64,000 bases of DNA from Acetobacteraceae bacterium (GTDB lineage: Bacteria > Pseudomonadota > Alphaproteobacteria > Acetobacterales > Acetobacteraceae). Under the pieces are notes generated by a model, which did not search any database, was not told the DNA's origin, and was given only the letters and a program-made list of their open reading frames with translations. Every line of letters begins with the position of its first letter. The stretch's first letter is position 1. A program made the position numbers and the translations under genes. The DNA is taken from assembly GCA_027451405.1 (NCBI GenBank), contig DAIDJM010000002.1:62001-126000 (forward strand), in the 5' to 3' direction. Below are positions 1-10,184 of the stretch, in pieces.

Positions 1-594
1 GAGATTGGCGAGCCGCTGCGCATCGAACCAGATGCGCATGGAATATTGCTGGTGGCTGAAGAGGGTCGCCTGCCCGACGCCCGGAATGCGGGAGATTTCG
101 TCGAGCACGCTGATGGTGACGAAATTGGTGATGAAGAGCGGATCCTGCTTGCCGCTCTTGCTGAAGAAATTGACGAATTCGAGGATCGCGCTGGATGCCT
201 TCTGCACCACGAGCCCTTCCTGCTGCACCTCGGTGGGCAGCTGGGAAAGCGCGGTCTGCACACGGTTGTTGACGTTCACCGTGTTGATGTCGGGGTTGGT
301 GCCGAGCGCGAAACTGACGGTCAGGTTGTAGCTGCCGTCGTTGCCGTTCGTGCTCTTCATGTAGAGCATCTTGTCGACGCCCACGACCTGCGCCTCGATC
401 GGCTGGGCGACGCTGCTTTCGACATCGGCCGCGGAGGCGCCCGGATAGTTGGCGGTCACCTGCACTTGCGGGGGCACGATGTCGGGGAATTGCGCGACCG
501 GGATGCGGGTAAGCGCGATCAGGCCGGCCAGCGTGATGACGATGGCGATGACGATCGCAAGGCGCGGGCGGTCGACGAAAACCGAGGAAATCAT
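1..594 (-). CDS. RND efflux pump inner-membrane transporter (AcrB/MexB type), N-terminal part
   Basis: Proton-driven inner-membrane pump of a tripartite multidrug efflux system. The 198 visible codons begin MISSVFVDRPRLAIVIAIV, with the first membrane helix at about residues 10-29, then IPVAQFPDIVPPQVQV and YPGASAADVESSVAQPIE, all hallmarks of the AcrB/MexB family. An intact member has about 1040 residues, so roughly 80% lies off the left edge. The ATG at 594-592 lies 31 bp downstream of the adaptor gene's stop, in the usual adaptor-pump operon order. There is no obvious Shine-Dalgarno directly before the ATG, so translation may depend on coupling. Substrate unknown. Confidence 0.93.
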   Translation of the reverse strand, partial: MISSVFVDRPRLAIVIAIVITLAGLIALTRIPVAQFPDIVPPQVQVTANYPGASAADVESSVAQPIEAQVVGVDKMLYMKSTNGNDGSYNLTVSFALGTNPDINTVNVNNRVQTALSQLPTEVQQEGLVVQKASSAILEFVNFFSKSGKQDPLFITNFVTISVLDEISRIPGVGQATLFSHQQYSMRIWFDAQRLANL

Positions 595-625
595 GGGGCC
601 GGCCGCCGCGGCGTACGCGACCCTC

Positions 626-1849
626 TCACGGGGTGCCGGAGGTTTCGGAAGCCGGTGCCGAGAGGCCCGGTGTCGCGGGGCCCGGCAGCACTTTCACGCC
701 GGGGCGCAGTTTCTGGATTCCCTCGGAAATGACCTGCTCGCCCTCATGCAGCCCGCTGATCACGGCGGCGGTGCTCGCGGTCGATTGTCCGAGCTGGATG
801 CGGGTCTGTTGCGCGGTGTCGTCCGGTCCGAGCGTGTAGACGTAGTCGCCCTGCTGATCGGTCAGCACGGCGGCCCGCGGAATCCCCAGGACCTCGATCG
901 GGGTGATGCCCTGCACCAGCACTTGCACGAAGCCGCCATCGACGAGCGCGCGCGAGCCTTGATCCCCCGGCGTCAGACCGGGGACGGTAGGGTTCGGAAC
1001 CACCGCCCGGGCGGTCAGCGTGTCGGTGGTCGTGGCGATGGTGGGGGCGAGGTAATCGAGCTTGCCCGTCTGCGGGTAGATCTTGCCGTCTGGCATCAGC
1101 AGTTTCACCACGACCGCGCCGAAGCCGCCCTTGCCGGCGAATTGCTCGCGCAGATCATCGGCGGCGCGGGAAGAGATCGGGAAGACCACATACATCGGGT
1201 CCTGGCTGACGATGGTTGCGAGCGTTCCGCTCGTGCCGGGGCCGACCACGTTGCCTTCGGTGATGTTGGTGCTGGTGATCCGGCCGTCGATCGGGGCGCG
1301 GATGTCGGTGTAGCCGAAATTGATTTCGGCCGTTTGCAGATTGGCCTGTGCGGCCAGGACCTGTGCCGCCTGGCTGCGCTGCTGTGCCAGCGCATTGTCG
1401 TAATTGGCGCGCTGGCCGGCCGGCGTGTTCAGCAGAGATTGCGCGCGGGCGAGCGTGAGCGTGGCATTTTGCAGGAGCGCGTTGGCCTGAGCGAGAGCTG
1501 CCTGTTTGGCCTCGACATCGGCCTGGAAGGGGCCTTTCTCGATCTGGTAGAGCAACTGGCCGGTCTTGACCTCGCTGCCCTCGACGAACAGGCGTTTTTC
1601 CAGGAAGCCGGTGACGCGGGCCACCAGCGCGACGCGGCTCACGGCCTGGATGCGGCCGATGAATTGGTTGGTTTCGGTGATGGGCGTGCGCGTCGCGCGC
1701 ACTACGCCGACCGCAACGGGACCGGAATTGAATTGCGCATGCGCCGGCGGCACGACGAGCCACAGGCCCAGCACGACAACGACCGCGCGTAACAAGGGCC
1801 TGCTCCCGAACGTCTCGCGCCACCATAACGCCCTGGCCTCGGGAAACAA
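626..1849 (-). CDS. RND efflux periplasmic adaptor subunit (MFP/AcrA-MexA family)
   Basis: Membrane-fusion protein linking the RND pump to an outer-membrane channel. About 407 residues, the normal family size. A hydrophobic stretch LLRAVVVVLGLWLVVPPAHA near residues 19-38 looks like a signal sequence. It is followed by the barrel strand VSRVALVARVTGFLEKRLF, the lipoyl half GSEVKTGQLLYQIEKGPFQ, a coiled-coil hairpin, and the second half IDGRITSTNITEGNVV. It sits first in the operon, 31 bp before the pump gene. The start used is a TTG; a later TTG just before the signal sequence is also possible, so the N-terminus is uncertain. No outer-membrane channel gene is visible. Confidence 0.9.
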   Translation of the reverse strand: MFPEARALWWRETFGSRPLLRAVVVVLGLWLVVPPAHAQFNSGPVAVGVVRATRTPITETNQFIGRIQAVSRVALVARVTGFLEKRLFVEGSEVKTGQLLYQIEKGPFQADVEAKQAALAQANALLQNATLTLARAQSLLNTPAGQRANYDNALAQQRSQAAQVLAAQANLQTAEINFGYTDIRAPIDGRITSTNITEGNVVGPGTSGTLATIVSQDPMYVVFPISSRAADDLREQFAGKGGFGAVVVKLLMPDGKIYPQTGKLDYLAPTIATTTDTLTARAVVPNPTVPGLTPGDQGSRALVDGGFVQVLVQGITPIEVLGIPRAAVLTDQQGDYVYTLGPDDTAQQTRIQLGQSTASTAAVISGLHEGEQVISEGIQKLRPGVKVLPGPATPGLSAPASETSGTP

Positions 1850-1876
1850 GCCTGAACGGTCGGGCAGGACGATCGT

Positions 1877-2917
1877 TCAGCCGGCGGCGATCGCCCAGCC
1901 CGTGCGGGCGCAGGTGATGGCCATCTCGCGATAGAGATGAGCGCGCGCATCGGCGGCATTGCCGCGGCGCGAGCGATCATAGACCCCCTGGCCGATCGCG
2001 GCCGAGCGGAACAGCGAGAAAGCCAGATAGAACCGCCAGCTTTCGGGAGGCACCGCACGGCGGTTCTGGGTCTGATAGCGATCGAGCAGCGCGGCTTCGT
2101 CCGGGAGTCCGAGTGCGGCCAGATCGGCGCCGGCCAAACCACGGAACGGATCGCCATCCTGCGGCAGGTGATAGAAGCTGCAGAGATAGGCGAGATCGGC
2201 GAGCGGATCGCCGATCGTGGCCAGTTCCCAATCGAGGATCGCGCGCAGGGCCGGGCCATCGGACGCGAACATCAGGTTGCCGAGCCGGTAATCGCCATGC
2301 GCAATGACCGGCTCGGGCTCGGGCGGCAGATGGGCCGGCAGCCACTCGATAAGTTTTTCCATGGCTCCGCCCGGCTCCGGGCCGGAGGCGAGATATTGTT
2401 TCGTCCAGCGGCCGATCTGGCGCGCAACATAGGCTTTCGGCCGGCCGAAATCGGTGAGCCCAGCCGCGCGCCAGTCGACCGCGTGCAGCGCCGCGAGACC
2501 GTCCGCCATCGCGAAATAATAAGGGGCGCGGGCGTCGCGGGGGAGGCTGCCGAGTCGCAGATCGGTCAGCACGACTCCCTCGACGAAATCCATGACGTAG
2601 AAGGGCGTGCCGATGATCGTCGAATCCTCGCAGAGGACGCGCATGCGCGGCACCGGCACGCCGTGTCCGGCGAGTGCCTTCATGACGCGATATTCCCGCT
2701 CGACCGCGTGCGCCGAGGGCAGGATTGCGCCCGGCGGTTTCTTCCGCAGAACGTAGCGATGGCCGGCACTGTCCTCGAGACGAAAGGTCGGGTTCGATTG
2801 GCCGCCCTGGAACTGCTGCAGCTGCACCGGCGGCTGGAGCTCTCCGATCGCGGGTCGCAGGACCGGATAGAGACGTTCCACCGCGAAGCGATGTTGTGGA
2901 AGAGGATCGATCAGCAT
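1877..2917 (-). CDS. Phosphotransferase family protein (APH/choline-kinase fold, ACAD10-like)
   Basis: 346 residues with the aminoglycoside-phosphotransferase fold: a nucleotide-binding lysine region YVLRKKPPG near residue 56, the catalytic loop HGDYRLGN at 207-214, and the metal-binding DWELATIGDP at 229-238. Proteins of this subgroup lie next to acyl-CoA dehydrogenase, SDR and thiolase genes and resemble the kinase part of ACAD10, which acts on 4-hydroxy acyl-CoAs. An acyl-CoA or hydroxy-acid role is therefore more likely than antibiotic resistance; this is inferred from family and context. The ATG overlaps the end of the tetR-type gene by 7 bp, so the two are probably co-transcribed. Confidence 0.85.
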   Translation of the reverse strand: MLIDPLPQHRFAVERLYPVLRPAIGELQPPVQLQQFQGGQSNPTFRLEDSAGHRYVLRKKPPGAILPSAHAVEREYRVMKALAGHGVPVPRMRVLCEDSTIIGTPFYVMDFVEGVVLTDLRLGSLPRDARAPYYFAMADGLAALHAVDWRAAGLTDFGRPKAYVARQIGRWTKQYLASGPEPGGAMEKLIEWLPAHLPPEPEPVIAHGDYRLGNLMFASDGPALRAILDWELATIGDPLADLAYLCSFYHLPQDGDPFRGLAGADLAALGLPDEAALLDRYQTQNRRAVPPESWRFYLAFSLFRSAAIGQGVYDRSRRGNAADARAHLYREMAITCARTGWAIAAG

Positions 2918-3534
2918 CCGAAAGTCGCGGGCTCAAACGATCGTGCCGGTGCGTTGTCGACGAGGTACGGTGCGAAGAGCGCACGAATCTGGGCCAGTCC
3001 CCAGCGCAGATGCTCGCGCTCGACGTGGGCGATGCCCTGGCGCGTGCGCAGATAATCGATCCAGTAGCTGGCGACGATCCAGGCGTTGACCACAAGGCGT
3101 TCGATGTCGGCCGAGCTTGCGTCAAGACGTCCCTGGCGGCGCAAACTCTCGAGACGGGCGCGGATTCTCGCCTGGTTCTCGTCGGAAATCGTTTTCAGAC
3201 GCGGCTGCAGCCCCGGCGAAAGCCGGTAGACGCTGGCGGCGTAGAGGAAGCGCCATTCCCACATCAAATTGAACCAGGCGGTCAGATCGTGATCGAGCGG
3301 GGTGTTCGCATCCGAACCGCTCGCCACCTCGGCGATCGCCGCCTCGAATGCGTCGAAGAGTGCCGCGACGATCTGCGCCTTGCGTCGGAAATGGTAATGG
3401 AGGTTGCCCTCACTGATGCCGACCGCGAGCGCGATTTCCGCGGTGGTCACCTCGGCGGGGCCCCGCTCGTTGAACAATATGCGGCACGCTTCGAGAATGC
3501 GTGCGCGTGTTCCACTTTTCTCCTCGACTCGCAT
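2911..3534 (-). CDS. TetR/AcrR family transcriptional regulator
   Basis: 207 residues with an N-terminal TetR helix-turn-helix: RARILEACRILFNERGP followed by TTAEIALAVGISEGNLHYHF at about residues 30-49. The C-terminal ligand-binding part is family-specific and gives no ligand. It is transcribed leftward with the phosphotransferase gene and diverges from the thiolase remnant-SDR-GMC unit across a short gap containing a GGGTG-AA-CACCC palindrome. A local repressor of both directions is the simplest reading. ATG at 3534-3532. Confidence 0.9.
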   Translation of the reverse strand: MRVEEKSGTRARILEACRILFNERGPAEVTTAEIALAVGISEGNLHYHFRRKAQIVAALFDAFEAAIAEVASGSDANTPLDHDLTAWFNLMWEWRFLYAASVYRLSPGLQPRLKTISDENQARIRARLESLRRQGRLDASSADIERLVVNAWIVASYWIDYLRTRQGIAHVEREHLRWGLAQIRALFAPYLVDNAPARSFEPATFGC

Positions 3535-3562
3535 CCGACCCGCAGCGTGATTGACAGAATTA

Positions 3563-3574
3563 GGGTGAACACCC
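3563..3574. promoter_or_regulatory. Candidate TetR operator between divergent genes
   Basis: GGGTG-AA-CACCC is a perfect palindrome in the gap between the tetR-type gene and the rightward catabolic genes, 7 bp after a TTGACA hexamer (3551-3556). Position and symmetry fit a TetR-family operator. No convincing -10 follows the TTGACA, so the promoter part is weak. Confidence 0.35.
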
Positions 3575-3653
3575 GACAGTGGCGGGGACTATGGCAAAGC
3601 CAGTCCGCCCGGTCCAGAACGGGCCGGCGAAGGCCTCTTCGGGAGTCCCGACG

Positions 3654-4409
3654 ATGCGCGACGCGATCATCGTTGCCACGGCGCGCACGCCGATTGGCCG
3701 CGCCTATCGCGGCGCTTTCAACGAGACGCATGGCGCGACGCTCGCCGGTCACGTGATCCGGCATGCGGTCGCGCGCGCGGGCGCGGAGCCGGCCGATATC
3801 GAGGATGTCGTGATGGGGTGCGCGCTGCAGCAGGGGGCGACCGGGCAGAACATTGCGCGGCAGGCGGCGATTCGGGCCGGCCTGCCGCCCGCCACGGCCG
3901 GAACGACCGTGGATCGGCAATGCGGGTCCGGGTTGCAGGCGATTGCGATCGCATGCGCGCGCGTGACGCTCGACGGGGTGAGGGTGGCGGTCGGCGGCGG
4001 CGCGCTCGAAAGCCAGCGCCGGACGGACACCGCGCAGGCGGCGGGGCGGTTCGACGCCGAGATCGTGCCGCTGGAAGCGCGCATGGCGGTGGCCGACAAG
4101 GCGACCGGCGAAGTCGGTTACGTAACAAACACCCTCGCCAGGGATGAGGGCAACCGGCCCGACACGACGGCGGAAGGGCTCGCCGCGTTGAAGCCGGTGC
4201 GGGGCGAGGGGCATGTCATCACGGCGGGCAATGCTTCGCAGTTATCGGACGACGCTTCGGCCGTCGTGGTGATGGAGGCCGGCGAGGCCGGCCGGCGCGG
4301 ACTGGCGCCGCTCGGGCGGTTGCGCGGACTGGCGGTGGCGGGCTGCGAGCCGGACGAGATGGGCATCGGCCCTATGTATGCGCCGGCCGGTTTGTTCGAG
4401 ATTTTCTGA
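3654..4409 (+). pseudogene. Broken acetyl-CoA acetyltransferase (thiolase): internal deletion and C-terminal truncation
   Basis: The N-terminus MRDAIIVATARTPIGRA and active-site DRQCGSGLQAIAIA (Cys90) are normal thiolase. Immediately after VGGGALES the reading frame jumps to QRRTDTAQAAGRFDAEIVPL. Compared with the intact thiolase at 22407-23606, about 70 residues are missing in frame at this point. The protein then stops shortly after DEMGIGPMYAP, lacking about 100 residues that hold the NEAFA, GHP histidine and second cysteine motifs. Only 251 of roughly 395 residues remain and two of three catalytic residues are gone, so thiolase activity is not expected. A GTG at 3579 could extend the frame upstream but does not match the family. 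The stop overlaps the next ATG (TGATG). Confidence 0.85.
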
Positions 4410-5206
4410 TGGATGTGGCAGGAAAAATCGTCGTCGTCACCGGCGGCGGGAGCGGCATCGGGCGGGCGCTGGCAAAACGGTTTCATGCGGCAGGCGCCGC
4501 GCACGTGGCGGTCGCCGACCTCAATTTCGACGCGGCAGCCGAGACGGCTCGCGACGTCGGCGGCACTGCGTTTCACTGCAACGTTGCCGACGAGGCGAAT
4601 ATTCGTCACGTGGTGCGTGAGACCGAGAAGATCGGGCCGATCGAACTCTTCTGCTCGAATGCCGGGGTTATTTCGGCTGATCCGGATTTCGACAACGCGG
4701 CCTCGGCGCCCGACGCGGTTTGGATGCAGGGCTGGTCGGTGCATGTCATGGCGCATGTTTACGCCGCGCGGGCGCTGCTGCCGCAGATGATCGCGCGGCG
4801 CAGCGGCTGGTTCCTGAACACCGTCTCCGCGGCGGGGCTGCTCTCGCAGATGGGCAGCGCGGTCTATAGCACGACGAAACACGCGGCGATCGGGTTCGCC
4901 GAAAGCCTGGCGATCGCGCATAAAGATCACGGGATCGGTGTTTCGGTGCTGTGTCCCCAGGGAGTGCAGACCGCGATGACGCAGGGTGGATTTTTCGCCG
5001 GTGCCGATGTCGATGGCATCCTGACCGCGGACGCCGTGGCGGAGGCCGCGCTTGAGGGGATACGCGAGGGCCGCTTTCTGATTCTGCCGCATGCCAAGGT
5101 CGCGGAATACACGAAAGTGAAGGCCGAGAATCACGAGCGATGGATCGGCGGCATGGCGAAGCTGCGCCGCCGTGTGGCGGCCATGCGCCCAGGCCATGCC
5201 GGATAG
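4409..5206 (+). CDS. SDR family NAD(P)-dependent oxidoreductase
   Basis: 265 residues, a classical short-chain dehydrogenase. The cofactor motif TGGGSGIG is at 11-18, NAG at 84-86, catalytic Ser140, and YxxxK as Tyr153/Lys157 (YSTTKHAA). An acidic residue after the second strand (VADLN) favours NAD over NADP. It oxidises or reduces an unknown alcohol/ketone. It is translationally coupled to the thiolase remnant (shared base at 4409) and overlaps the GMC oxidoreductase start by 11 bp, so it belongs to the same probable alcohol/acyl-CoA catabolic operon. Confidence 0.88.
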   Translation: MDVAGKIVVVTGGGSGIGRALAKRFHAAGAAHVAVADLNFDAAAETARDVGGTAFHCNVADEANIRHVVRETEKIGPIELFCSNAGVISADPDFDNAASAPDAVWMQGWSVHVMAHVYAARALLPQMIARRSGWFLNTVSAAGLLSQMGSAVYSTTKHAAIGFAESLAIAHKDHGIGVSVLCPQGVQTAMTQGGFFAGADVDGILTADAVAEAALEGIREGRFLILPHAKVAEYTKVKAENHERWIGGMAKLRRRVAAMRPGHAG

Positions 5207-6806
5207 TTTTGATTTTGTGATCGTAGGCGCGGGTCCGGCCGGCTGCGCGCTGGCCGGCCGGCTCGCGCGGTCCAGGCCGGACTGGCGCATCGCTTTGCTG
5301 GAGGCCGGACCCGCCAAAGCCGGGCTGGTTTCCGAGGTTCCGCTCGGCATTGCGCTCGCGACACCGCGCGCGTCTGCCATCAACTACGCTTACGAAACGG
5401 TGCCGCAACCCGGGCTCAATGGCCGCACTGGCTTTCAGCCGCGCGGCCGGGGGGTGGGCGGCAGCAGCCTGATCAACGCGATGGTGTATATCCGCGGCCA
5501 TCGCGGCGATTACGAATCGTGGGAGCGTGACGCAGGCTGCAACGGGTGGGGCTGGGAGGATGTGCTGCGCTGCTTCCGGCGCGCGGAGAACAATGAGCGC
5601 GGCGAGGATGCGCTGCATGGCGCGGGCGGACCGCTGAATGTCACGGATTTGCGGACGCCGAATTCCGCGGCGGCCGCCTTCATCGAAGCCGCCTCCCAGG
5701 CGGGGTTGCCGCTGAACGACGATTTCAACGGGCCCGAGCAGGAAGGCATCGGCTGGTATCAGGTGACACAGAAATCCGGCTCGCGCTTCAGTGCCGCGCG
5801 CGCCTATCTGGAGCCGCCGCCGGCCAATCTAGCCATCCTGGCCGAAACGCAGGCGCTGCGTGTCCATTTTGAGAATGGGCGAGCTTTGGGCGTTGTCGTG
5901 TCGAGGGGCGGGGCGGAGGCGACCATCGAGGCCCGGGCGGAGATCATCGTGTCGGCCGGCGCTTTCGGCTCGCCGCAGCTGCTGATGGTGTCCGGCATCG
6001 GTCCAGCCGCGCATCTCGCCTCACACGGCATCGAGGTGAAGCACGATAGTCCCGAGGTCGGAAGTAATCTGCAGGATCATCTCGATTTCTGCGACAATCT
6101 GCGGGCGCGGGATCCCGCGCTGTTCGGCACCGATCTCTCGCAGCTCGCCGCTTTGTGGCGTGGCTGGCGCCAGTACCGGCGTGAAGGGCGGGGGATTCTC
6201 ACCTCGAATGTCGCCGAGGCCGGCGGCTTTCTGCGCACCCAGCCGGGGCTCGACCGGCCGGATGTGCAGCTTCATTTCGTGCATGCGATCGTCGACGATC
6301 ATGGCCGCAAGCGGCACCGTTTTCGGGGATTTTCGATGCATTCCTGCGTGCTGCGGCCGAAAAGCCGTGGCACCGTGCGGCTGCGCTCGCGCGACATGCG
6401 CGATCCGCCTTTGATCGATCCGGGCTTTCTTTCCGAACCGGAAGATCTCGAAACCCTGGTCCGCGGCGTCGGCCTCGCGCGACGAATCCTGAGGGCGCCG
6501 GCAATGCGGCGCTTCGGCGCGCGTCCGGTGCACGGCACCGGCGAGGAAGAGGGCGAGGCGCTGAAATCGCTGATCCGGCAACGCGCGGACACGATCTATC
6601 ACCCGGTCGGGACCTGCCGGATGGGCGGGGATCCCTGCTCGGTTCTCGATCCGCAATTACGGGTGCGCGGCGTTGAGCGGTTGCGCGTGGTGGACGCGGC
6701 GATCATGCCGAGCCTCGTGGGCGGGAATACGCAGGCGCCTTCGAGCATGATCGGGGAGCGGGCGGCGGAGATTTTGCTGGCGCATAACAGGGTGGGAGTA
6801 GGTTGA
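5196..6806 (+). CDS. GMC family FAD-dependent oxidoreductase (choline/alcohol dehydrogenase-like)
   Basis: 536 residues. The FAD-binding motif GAGPAGCALAGRLA is at 11-24, followed by the GMC signature GRGVGGSSLINAMVYIRG and the C-terminal HPVGTCRMG and NTQAPSSMIGERAAE, which carry the active-site His and Asn. Members oxidise primary alcohols such as choline, aliphatic alcohols or polyethylene glycols, passing electrons to O2 or quinones; the substrate here is not readable from sequence. The ATG at 5196 is chosen because MPDSFDFVIVGAGPAG matches the family start; it lies inside the end of the SDR gene. Its stop sits immediately before a dispersed hairpin repeat. Confidence 0.9.
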   Translation: MPDSFDFVIVGAGPAGCALAGRLARSRPDWRIALLEAGPAKAGLVSEVPLGIALATPRASAINYAYETVPQPGLNGRTGFQPRGRGVGGSSLINAMVYIRGHRGDYESWERDAGCNGWGWEDVLRCFRRAENNERGEDALHGAGGPLNVTDLRTPNSAAAAFIEAASQAGLPLNDDFNGPEQEGIGWYQVTQKSGSRFSAARAYLEPPPANLAILAETQALRVHFENGRALGVVVSRGGAEATIEARAEIIVSAGAFGSPQLLMVSGIGPAAHLASHGIEVKHDSPEVGSNLQDHLDFCDNLRARDPALFGTDLSQLAALWRGWRQYRREGRGILTSNVAEAGGFLRTQPGLDRPDVQLHFVHAIVDDHGRKRHRFRGFSMHSCVLRPKSRGTVRLRSRDMRDPPLIDPGFLSEPEDLETLVRGVGLARRILRAPAMRRFGARPVHGTGEEEGEALKSLIRQRADTIYHPVGTCRMGGDPCSVLDPQLRVRGVERLRVVDAAIMPSLVGGNTQAPSSMIGERAAEILLAHNRVGVG

Positions 6807-6873
6807 GACGTGCCTCCGGCGGGCAGAGGCTCCGCCTCTGCATTCCGCTGGGGCCATAGGGCCCCAGACCCCC
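6804..6873 (+). repeat. Dispersed two-hairpin repeat, copy 1
   Basis: Starts at the TGA of the GMC gene, then GCCTCCGGC box, stem CAGAGGC/GCCTCTG with loop TCC, stem GGGGCC/GGCCCC with loop ATAG, and a CAGACCCC box. Likely acts as a terminator between the GMC gene and convergent guaB. The 145 bp from here to the guaB stop hold nothing else I recognise. Confidence 0.85.
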
Positions 6874-7018
6874 GTTCTTTGGGAGGTTATTGTTGTCTGA
6901 CGCGCAGCCAGGGTCCGGCCGCCACCATCGATGTAAACATTCCCGGCGTTCCAAACTCGGAGCTGAAATTCTGCATGGCGGATCTCACGGCGGCAGCGCG
7001 AGAGATAGGGGACTCAAC

Positions 7019-8512
<1,494 letters not shown>

Positions 8513-8567
8513 TTATCGGTGCCTTGGCGGCTCCCCATAGCCCAAGGTCGCGCAGCAAGGGAAGCGC

Positions 8568-9368
8568 ATGGCGGCAATCCGGATCGGCATAGGCGGGTGG
8601 ACCTATGCGCCGTGGCGCAGCACTTTTTATCCGCCGGGCCTGCCGCACGCGGAGGAACTCGCCTTCGCGAGCCGGCAGCTCACCGCGATCGAGATCAACG
8701 GCACGTTTTACCGCCATCAGAGCCCAGCGAGTTTCGCCGCCTGGCGCGAGGCGACGCCCGCGGATTTCGTGTTTGCCGTGAAAGCGCACCGGGCCGCGTC
8801 GCAGGGCAAGGATCCGGCGGCGATCGCGCACTTTCTCGGTTCGGGCGTGCTGGAGCTGGGGCCCAAACTGGGCCCGATCCTCTGGCAGTTCTCGCAGGCG
8901 CGCCGGTATGAGCCCGGATCGCTCGAGGCGTTCCTGAGCGCGCTGCCCCCGGCGCTCGGCGGCCGGACATTGCGGCACGCGATCGAAGCGCGGCATCCGA
9001 GCTTTGCCAGCGCGGAGGCGGTCGCGCAGTTGCGCGCGGCCGGCGTGGCGCAGGTGATCGTCGATTCCGACCGCCAGGCGCTGCGCGGCGATCTGACGGC
9101 CGATTTCGTCTATGCGCGGCTGCAGCGGAACAGCGGGGCCGCGCCGGAGGGGTATCCCGAGGACCGGCTCGAAGCGTGGGTGGCCCGGTTCACGGCCTGG
9201 GCGGCCGGCCGGGAGGCCGGCGATCTGCCGCTCTCCGCGGCGGCGGCGCCCTCCTATCCGCGCGACGTGTTCGGCTTCTTCATCGGCGGCGAGAAGGAGA
9301 ATGCGCCGCGCGCCGCGATCGGCTGCCTGATCCGCTGCCGGCAGGCAGGGGCCGGGATGGCGTCTTGA
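8568..9368 (+). CDS. DUF72 domain-containing protein (YecE family)
   Basis: 266 residues beginning MAAIRIGIGGWTYAPWRSTFYPP, with EINGTFYRHQSPASFAAW and FVFAVKAHR, all typical of the DUF72/YecE TIM-barrel-like family. The biochemical role of the family is not established. The final YPRDVFGFFIGGEKENAP segment is also family-typical. Its TGA overlaps a possible TTG start of the following membrane-protein gene. Divergent from guaB with a 64-bp gap. Confidence 0.88.
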   Translation: MAAIRIGIGGWTYAPWRSTFYPPGLPHAEELAFASRQLTAIEINGTFYRHQSPASFAAWREATPADFVFAVKAHRAASQGKDPAAIAHFLGSGVLELGPKLGPILWQFSQARRYEPGSLEAFLSALPPALGGRTLRHAIEARHPSFASAEAVAQLRAAGVAQVIVDSDRQALRGDLTADFVYARLQRNSGAAPEGYPEDRLEAWVARFTAWAAGREAGDLPLSAAAAPSYPRDVFGFFIGGEKENAPRAAIGCLIRCRQAGAGMAS

Positions 9369-10063
9369 GCGCCGTGCCGGTGACGTGGGTGTTTGCCGCG
9401 ATCCCGGTGGGGGTGGCGACGCTCGGGGCGGCGTGGACCAGCCTGCGCCCGCCGCCGCCCAAGGTGATCGGGACCGTGCAGCATTTCGCGGCCGGCATCG
9501 TGTTCTATGCCGCGGCCGGCGAGATCCTGCCCGATGTGATCCGGCAGGGCGCGATCTGGCCCGTCGTCGTGGGCGGAGGCTTGGGGATCCTGGCGATGCT
9601 GGGGCTTCGCCATGTCACGGAGCGCATCGAGGCGGGTCCGGCCGGGCTGATCGGCGCCGCCGCGATCGACGCGCTGATCGATGGGCTGGTGCTGGGGCTC
9701 GGCTTCCATGCCGGCCGGAAGCAGGGGGAATTGCTGGCGATCGCGCTCGCGGTGGAGTTCCTGTTCCTGGGTCTTTCCATCGCCGGCGCATTCGGGGCGC
9801 GCGCGCGGTCCGCCATCGTAGTGGCGGCTTCGGCCGGGGTGGCGCTGGCGGTGCCGCTCGGCGTGCTGGTGGCGATCCCGATCGGCCATTTGCCGCCGAT
9901 CTGGCAGACCGCGGCTTTCGCGTTCGGGCTGATCGCGCTGCTTTACCTGGTCACCGAGGAACTTCTCACCGAAGCGCACGAGAAGCCGGAGACGGCCTTC
10001 GGGCCCGCGGCCTTCTTCGTCGGTTTCCTGGCGCTGACGGTGCTGAATGAAATGATGGGATGA
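9365..10063 (+). CDS. ZIP-like metal transporter family membrane protein
   Basis: About 232 residues with seven or eight hydrophobic segments. HFAAGIVFYAAAGEILPDV and AAIDALIDGLVLGLGFHAG match the family's metal-coordinating helices only in part; several usual histidines are absent, so zinc or other metal import is a family-based guess. The start is uncertain: TTG at 9365 overlaps the preceding TGA, and GTG at 9374 or 9380 are alternatives. No ATG is available. Probably co-transcribed with the DUF72 gene. Confidence 0.65.
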   Translation: MSAVPVTWVFAAIPVGVATLGAAWTSLRPPPPKVIGTVQHFAAGIVFYAAAGEILPDVIRQGAIWPVVVGGGLGILAMLGLRHVTERIEAGPAGLIGAAAIDALIDGLVLGLGFHAGRKQGELLAIALAVEFLFLGLSIAGAFGARARSAIVVAASAGVALAVPLGVLVAIPIGHLPPIWQTAAFAFGLIALLYLVTEELLTEAHEKPETAFGPAAFFVGFLALTVLNEMMG

Positions 10064-10116
10064 TGCTGACCCCATGACTTGGGGCAGTTCAGCCAGCACG
10101 GCTCATTCAAGGAGAT

Positions 10117-10184
10117 GGGGTCTGGGGCCTTTCGGCCCCAGCGGGTCCCGGGCAGAGCCCGGGCCGCCGGAGGCGCGCCTCAAC
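10117..10184 (-). repeat. Dispersed two-hairpin repeat, copy 2
   Basis: Reads leftward from the rlmE stop (TGAGGCGCGCCTCCGGC): stem variant CCCGGGC/GCCCGGG, then GGGGCC/GGCCCC with loop GAAA, then CAGACCCC. A partial second arm and the conserved spacer motif CAGCCAGCACGG lie at 10072-10110, filling the gap to the convergent ZIP-like gene. Confidence 0.85.

Noticed and set aside
1877-2917. Aminoglycoside-resistance phosphotransferase
   Set aside because: The fold is shared, but the sequence and the acyl-CoA/alcohol neighbourhood fit the ACAD10-like group better.
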